A DNA stretch of 9,377 nucleotides, from NCBI GenBank assembly GCA_023460955.1, contig JAEWOH010000069.1:1-9377 (forward strand). Reading direction: 5' to 3'. Source of the stretch: Bacillota bacterium. Its GTDB lineage: Bacteria; Bacillota; Clostridia; Acetivibrionales; DSM-1351. The translations under genes and the position numbers were made by a program. Under the pieces are notes generated by a model, which saw nothing but the letters and a program-made list of their open reading frames with translations, was not told the origin of the DNA and ran no database searches. This document shows positions 6,480 to 9,377 of the stretch, piece after piece (position 1 is the stretch's first letter; each line of letters opens with the position of its first letter).

Positions 6480-6992
6480 TCAGTCAGATCCATCCGACTC
6501 GGCATTGGTGTTTGCTTTTTTACCCAACAAGCTGCTGGAAACGAAAAGTAAGGCACCGAGGACAATTGCAATATCAGCCAGGTTGAAGGCCGGCCAATGC
6601 CAGTCTCGCCAATAGAAATCAAAGGAATCCACAACATAGCCGCGAAAGACCCGGTCAATCAGGTTGCCCATGGCGCCACCGAGGATAAGACTGTAAGCGA
6701 TGGCTTCTCCTTTATGACGATTTTCAAGGATCAGCTTGATCAGAAAAATCGAGACCACTACCGCGATTCCGATAAAAAAGTAGCGCTGCCAGCCTCCACC
6801 ATTCGCAAAAAGACTGAATGCGGCACCGGTGTTCCATAGGTGCACCCAGTTAAAGAACGGGGTCACCGAAACATACTCGCCATAGGCCATTGATTGCTGC
6901 ACCAGCCACTTTACAGCCTGATCAGACGCTGCCAGCAGGCCCGATATGGACAATAGGGCATACGGCGAGAGCTTTTTGCCAATAATGAGCAT
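6480..6992 (-). CDS. lspA: Lipoprotein signal peptidase (signal peptidase II), transposon-borne
   Basis: A 170-residue inner-membrane aspartyl protease that removes signal peptides from diacylglyceryl-modified prolipoproteins. Four hydrophobic segments are visible. The conserved blocks are present: WNTGAAFS (about 53-60), GGAMGNLIDR (105-114), VVDSFDF with catalytic Asp122, and FNLADIAI with catalytic Asp140. Length is normal and nothing essential is missing, so it is probably functional as a second copy beside the chromosomal lspA. GAAGGG sits just before the ATG, which begins 3 bases after the stop of the transporter gene, implying one transcript and coupled translation. Carriage of lspA next to a cation transporter is characteristic of ISPpu12-like elements; its benefit to the element is not evident. 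Confidence 0.94.
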   Translation of the reverse strand: MLIIGKKLSPYALLSISGLLAASDQAVKWLVQQSMAYGEYVSVTPFFNWVHLWNTGAAFSLFANGGGWQRYFFIGIAVVVSIFLIKLILENRHKGEAIAYSLILGGAMGNLIDRVFRGYVVDSFDFYWRDWHWPAFNLADIAIVLGALLFVSSSLLGKKANTNAESDGSD

Positions 6993-6995
6993 TAT

Positions 6996-7892
6996 TTAAC
7001 CCTTCAACGCCAAAATGCGTCTGGCACCGTTAAGTACAATGCCCCCCGCGATGGTGCCGATAATCAGATCCGGATAATTGGAACCGGTCCACGCGACCAG
7101 GGCGCCGGCGGTGATGACCCCCAGGTTGATCACCACGTCGTTGGCCGAGAATATCCAGCTTGCCTTCATGTGCGCCCCGCCTTCCCGATGTTTGGATATG
7201 AGCAGCAGACAACTGGTATTGGCAATCAATGCGACGAATGCGATAGCCATCATCACCAGCGATTCAGGCTCACTACCGAATACAAAGCGTCTCACCACCT
7301 CTACGAGCACGCCCACAGCCAAGATCAGTTGCAGTACACCAGCAAGATGCGCGGCACGTACCTGCATTTTCACGCTATGTCCAACCGCATAAAGGGCAAG
7401 CCCGTACACCGCCGCATCGGCAAAATTGTCCAGGGATTCTCCAATCAGGCCGGTGGACCGGGCGATCAGACCGGCAGTCATTTCCACCACGAACAGAAGT
7501 GCATTGATGCCGAGCAACCAGCGCAGGGTCCCGGATTCTTGCTTAGCAGAAGCTGCCGAAAACTCGGCGGCCTTGATGGTCTCCGGATTTGCAGCGACGG
7601 TTTCCTGAAGCGAGGCGCCTAGCCCCAAGGTCTTCAGTTTCGAGGTGACGGGCTCGACCTCGCCGTCATGCACGACCTTCAGCCGGCGGTTCGACAAGTC
7701 GAAGGACAGCGCCCGAATCTCCTCAAAGCCGTTCAGGGCTAGGCGAATCATTCGTTCTTCTGATGGACAGTCCATCTTCGGCACGGCATAAACACTGACC
7801 CATCTCCCTGGCGCCTCGGAGGAGGCCTGTATATCGGTATCCGCTGCGGACGTTGCATCACCGCCACAGGCGCCACCACAGGATTTGCTCAT
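6996..7892 (-). CDS. CDF-family cation transporter with N-terminal HMA-like domain
   Basis: A 298-residue inner-membrane cation diffusion facilitator. The N-terminus has a cysteine-rich SCGGACGG stretch, then an HMA-like ferredoxin-fold segment with YAVPKMDCPSEE (about 37-48). Six hydrophobic segments follow. Segment two carries ESLDNFADA (a DxxxD site). Segment five carries FSANDVVINLG, where the histidine usual in zinc CDFs appears to be phenylalanine. The C-terminal cytoplasmic dimer domain of ordinary CDFs is missing. Start 7892 is chosen over 7913 because GGAG lies 7 bases before it. The gene diverges from a MerR regulator that probably controls it and is followed closely by lspA. It is often called CzcD-like in ISPpu12; metal could be cadmium, lead or zinc, inferred only from the regulator type. 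Confidence 0.87.
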   Translation of the reverse strand: MSKSCGGACGGDATSAADTDIQASSEAPGRWVSVYAVPKMDCPSEERMIRLALNGFEEIRALSFDLSNRRLKVVHDGEVEPVTSKLKTLGLGASLQETVAANPETIKAAEFSAASAKQESGTLRWLLGINALLFVVEMTAGLIARSTGLIGESLDNFADAAVYGLALYAVGHSVKMQVRAAHLAGVLQLILAVGVLVEVVRRFVFGSEPESLVMMAIAFVALIANTSCLLLISKHREGGAHMKASWIFSANDVVINLGVITAGALVAWTGSNYPDLIIGTIAGGIVLNGARRILALKG

Positions 7893-7925
7893 GATACGAC
7901 TCCACTTGAACAATGTTGTGGTACC

Positions 7926-7956
7926 ATTTAAAACTATAAAGCTACTATAAGGTCAA
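7926..7956 (-). promoter_or_regulatory. MerR-type promoter/operator for the transporter-lspA-tnpA run
   Basis: On the minus strand TTGACC (complement of 7951-7956) is followed after 19 bases by TTAAAT (complement of 7926-7931). The overlong spacer is typical of promoters twisted by MerR-family activators. The spacer contains CTTATAGTAGCTTTATAG, which resembles what I recall of cadmium/lead MerR operators (CTATAG...GCT). The dyad itself is imperfect. It is the only good promoter seen before the three leftward genes. Confidence 0.6.
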
Positions 7957-7987
7957 TAGAGTAAAGAATCCGTTGGGGAGGAGGCTG

Positions 7988-8395
7988 ATGCGCATTGGTC
8001 AGTTGGCGCAGTTGGTAGGGGTCGAAACACAGACGATCCGCTTCTATGAACAGCAGGGCTTGTTGCCGCCGCCTGATCGGCAGGACAACGGTTACCGTGT
8101 CTATACCGAGAAGCATGGTGAGGGGCTGGCCTTCATCCGTCGCTGCAGAATCCTGGGCCTGTCACTGGCTGAGATTCACGAACTACAGAGCTATCAGGAC
8201 GACCCTCATCAGCCTTGTACCGCCGTCAACGCCTTGCTCGATGATCACATCTCTCATGTGCGGTCGCAGATAACCGCTCTGCAAGCGCTTGAGAAACAAC
8301 TCGTTTCACTGAGAGCGAGTTGCAACGATGACCGGGAAGTTGAGGCGTGTGGGGTTCTTGCTGGAATTAGCGAAGGAAACATGCACCAGCAGTAG
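7988..8395 (+). CDS. MerR-family heavy-metal regulator (CadR/PbrR-like)
   Basis: A 135-residue MerR-family activator. The N-terminal helix-turn-helix and wing are clear: RIGQLAQLVGVETQTIRFYE, then NGYRVYTE. A long dimerisation helix (about 80-107) follows. Cys77 (QPCTAV), Cys112 (RASCND) and Cys121 (EACGVL) match the three-cysteine pattern of CadR/PbrR sensors for cadmium, lead or zinc. The start at 7988 is preferred over an in-frame TTG at 7973 because GGGAGGAGG (about 7976-7983) is a near-ideal ribosome binding site for it. The histidine-rich tail of some CadR proteins is absent; the C-terminus is short and ends MHQQ. It diverges from the CDF transporter gene and probably binds the shared 95-bp gap. 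Metal specificity is inferred. Confidence 0.9.
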   Translation: MRIGQLAQLVGVETQTIRFYEQQGLLPPPDRQDNGYRVYTEKHGEGLAFIRRCRILGLSLAEIHELQSYQDDPHQPCTAVNALLDDHISHVRSQITALQALEKQLVSLRASCNDDREVEACGVLAGISEGNMHQQ

Positions 8396-8402
8396 GTGAA
8401 GC

Positions 8403-8421
8403 ATCAACCAGATAATCCGAT
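8403..8421 (-). repeat. Right subterminal copy of the inverted-repeat motif
   Basis: ATCAACCAGATAATCCGAT matches 8459-8477, the inner 19 bases of the right terminal repeat, at 16 of 19 positions in the same orientation and 56 bp further in. It lies between the regulator stop codon and the transposon end. It may be an accessory transposase-binding site. Confidence 0.65.
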
Positions 8422-8458
8422 GAGATGCCGGTCTGTCTCACTCTCATGCAAAGGTAAG

Positions 8459-8482
8459 ATCAACCATTTAATCCGCTTACCC
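8459..8482 (-). repeat. Right terminal inverted repeat of the ISL3-family element
   Basis: It starts ATCAACCATTTAATCCG and ends TTACCC, and is the inverted partner of 5111-5134 (21 of 24 bases). It abuts the second CATTTTTT copy. Confidence 0.95.
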
Positions 8483-8490
8483 CATTTTTT
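8483..8490. repeat. Right 8-bp target-site duplication
   Basis: CATTTTTT is identical to 5103-5110. Removing the element and one copy rejoins the persulfide-side intergenic region to the DUF2946 leader. Confidence 0.95.
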
Positions 8491-8508
8491 TAAAGTGCGG
8501 TTGTTCGA

Positions 8509-8997
8509 GTGCTATCGCTTTTTTCACTTTCTCGCCGCCAGTTCCCTATTTATCTGGCGTTGCTGGCAATACTGATGTTGTTCGTGGCTCCAGTGATTTC
8601 GAAATCACTGGAGCATCAGCGTGCCAGTCAGCCTTGTTCGGCAGCGATAACCACCACACACAATGATATGCCTGATACGGCGGCCATGCACCACGCTATG
8701 CCAGGTATGGAGCATGATCTCCACTCTTCTTTAGACAGTGCCTGCGCTGTTTCCCAGAGCATGTCCCACCACTTGGCTTCAAACCCGGGCAGTTCACCGA
8801 TGGAAGACATCGCCTGCGGCTATTGTCAGCTCCTCATTCACTTACCGCTGATCCAGACCGTTTTCATTCCTTTTATCTGGTTGATACTGCTTGTTTCACA
8901 AGCGCCTTTTTTGCCCGTCATTGTTTCTCCGTTACTGTCTGCCTGTTATTCCAAATGCCAGCCCCGCGCCCCGCCTAGCCTGTTTTCACTGCGTTAA
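8509..8997 (+). CDS. DUF2946-family protein, His/Met-rich, probably copper-related
   Basis: A 162-residue protein with a hydrophobic signal-anchor at about residues 13-31. A histidine/methionine-rich stretch (HHAMPGMEHDLH, about 61-72) and the DUF2946 motif IACGYCQLLIHLP (Cys103, Cys106) follow, then a second hydrophobic segment (about 115-140). DUF2946 proteins have no settled function but often precede TonB-dependent copper receptor genes, as here; a periplasmic or membrane-bound metal-binding role is plausible. The start is GTG at 8509: the frame has a TAA at 8491-8493 and no ATG before the hydrophobic segment. The Shine-Dalgarno signal is weak. The transposon's target duplication ends 18 bases before the start, so the native promoter has probably been displaced. 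Codons 27-36 contain a perfect 28-bp palindrome. Confidence 0.8.
   Translation: MLSLFSLSRRQFPIYLALLAILMLFVAPVISKSLEHQRASQPCSAAITTTHNDMPDTAAMHHAMPGMEHDLHSSLDSACAVSQSMSHHLASNPGSSPMEDIACGYCQLLIHLPLIQTVFIPFIWLILLVSQAPFLPVIVSPLLSACYSKCQPRAPPSLFSLR
8587..8614. repeat. Perfect 28-bp palindrome inside the DUF2946 gene
   Basis: The arm GCTCCAGTGATTTC (8587-8600) is followed with no spacer by its exact reverse complement (8601-8614), centred on TTCGAA. It covers codons 27 to the first base of 36, at the end of the signal-anchor. The flanking pair (8586 G, 8615 A) does not match, so the palindrome is exactly 28 bp. Confidence 0.97.
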
Positions 8998-9030
8998 GTT
9001 TTGCCGTTCAGCAAGACAATAATTTACCGT

Positions 9031-9069
9031 TTACGAAACAGAGCCTGATACAGGCCCGCTGTTTTGTGA
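9031..9069 (+). other. Strong hairpin between the DUF2946 and copper-receptor genes
   Basis: ACGAAACAG (9033-9041) pairs with CTGTTTTGT (9059-9067), with one G-T wobble. Inside it GCCTG (9043-9047) pairs with CAGGC (9051-9055) around an ATA loop, with an A/CCG internal bulge. Two further weak pairs extend the base to 9031 and 9069. It begins 34 bases after the DUF2946 stop. No T run follows the stem, so it may be a weak terminator, an mRNA stability element or part of a leader. Confidence 0.5.
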
Positions 9070-9080
9070 CGCTTTATGCA

Positions 9081-9102
9081 TGGCCATTCCAGATGATGGC
9101 CA
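9081..9102 (+). other. Second hairpin upstream of the copper-receptor gene
   Basis: TGGCCAT (9081-9087) and ATGGCCA (9096-9102) form a perfect 7-bp stem with an 8-base loop, ending 49 bases before the receptor start. It is a modest stem that could be chance. Confidence 0.35.
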
Positions 9103-9151
9103 GCGAGTACCTGCTTGGGAAAGTGCAGGCCGATAAAAACAGGCTTTAACT

Positions 9152-9377
9152 ATGAAAAATACCCGTTTCTCTTTATCACCACTGGCAACGGTGATGACCA
9201 TGATGATCACCTTACCCGCGTTTGCTCAGGCTGAAGACGGCCATGAGGGGCATCAGAATAGCGTGGCTACCCTAGACGATCCGTCGGTGATGGTAGTTAC
9301 TGCACCGGCCATTTCTCCATTGACGATCGTGACTTCACCTAAAACACCGCGCCAGCCGGTTCCGGCCAGTGACGGGT
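9152..9377 (+). CDS. TonB-dependent copper receptor, N-terminal fragment (runs off the right edge)
   Basis: Seventy-five codons are open from the ATG to the window end. The N-terminus is a Sec signal peptide with a likely cleavage after AFA (about residue 25), so the product is exported. A histidine-containing segment (EDGHEGHQ) follows, then VMVVTAPAISPLTIVTSPKT and PRQPVPASDG, which I recognise as the start of OprC/NosA-type outer-membrane copper receptors just before the plug domain. Such receptors import copper using TonB energy or feed copper to nitrous oxide reductase. A weak ribosome binding site (AACAGG) precedes the start. The gene is 154 bases after DUF2946 and on the same strand. 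About 600 further codons would be expected outside the window, so intactness cannot be judged. Confidence 0.85.
   Translation, partial: MKNTRFSLSPLATVMTMMITLPAFAQAEDGHEGHQNSVATLDDPSVMVVTAPAISPLTIVTSPKTPRQPVPASDG

Larger units (their letters stand above)
5111..8482. mobile_element. ISPpu12-like transposon of the ISL3 family, complete
   Basis: The element spans 3372 bp between 24-bp terminal inverted repeats and carries four genes: an ISL3-type transposase, lspA, a CDF cation transporter, and a divergent MerR-family regulator. This set and order, the repeat length and the overall size agree with what I recall of ISPpu12 from Pseudomonas putida. All four reading frames are open, and the flanking 8-bp duplication is perfect, so the element looks intact and fairly recently inserted. 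It separates the persulfide operon from the DUF2946/copper-receptor genes. The transposase gene appears richer in G and C than the flanking sulfur genes, fitting foreign origin. Confidence 0.93.

Noticed and set aside
7893..7913. Upstream ATG (7913) for the CDF transporter
   Set aside because: The GGAG site falls between the two starts and serves 7892. The longer version would also run further into the region leading to the MerR-type promoter.
9080..9136. Eighteen-codon ORF starting at 9080 before the copper receptor
   Set aside because: No ribosome binding site, no homology I recognise, and a length expected by chance.
1..9377. CRISPR arrays, tRNA or rRNA genes
   Set aside because: No regularly spaced repeats, tRNA-like cloverleaf or rRNA sequence was recognised by eye on either strand.

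Overview
The window looks like accessory DNA (plasmid or genomic island) of a gammaproteobacterium. That rests on the gene families, the Shine-Dalgarno pattern and the insertion sequences; no marker fixes the genus, so the host is an inference. It reads as four blocks: the end of an IS3-family insertion sequence (1-126), a divergent sulfide/persulfide detoxification locus (165-4934), a complete four-gene ISL3-family transposon (5111-8482), and the start of a copper-handling locus (8509 to the right edge).

The sulfur block is organised around a BigR/SqrR-type ArsR repressor (1894-2235) with two cysteines placed as in persulfide sensors. Its gene leads a leftward operon: repressor, YeeE/YedE-type transporter half, DUF6691 (second YedE-like half), TauE/SafE anion exporter. 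On the other side of an AT-rich gap holding a 23-bp near-perfect palindrome, a rightward operon encodes an ETHE1/Blh-type persulfide dioxygenase and a CoA-disulfide-reductase-like flavoprotein fused to a rhodanese domain. The inferred logic is that persulfide oxidises the repressor and both arms are derepressed. The dioxygenase then makes sulfite, the flavoprotein/rhodanese handles persulfide and possibly thiosulfate, and the membrane proteins move sulfite or thiosulfate. No sulfide:quinone oxidoreductase is present in the window.

The transposon is 3372 bp between 24-bp inverted repeats (21/24 matching) and is flanked by a perfect 8-bp target duplication, CATTTTTT. Its gene order (transposase, lspA, CDF cation transporter, divergent MerR regulator) is that of ISPpu12. 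The transporter, lspA and transposase genes lie tail to head behind a MerR-type promoter, so transposase transcription may respond to metal. Both ends carry subterminal copies of the inner part of the inverted repeat.

The element sits 18 bp upstream of the GTG start of a DUF2946 gene, which is followed by the 5' end of a TonB-dependent copper receptor gene. The DUF2946 gene contains a perfect 28-bp palindrome inside its coding sequence, and the gap before the receptor gene can form two hairpins. The palindrome and the subterminal transposon repeats are the structures least explained by ordinary annotation.
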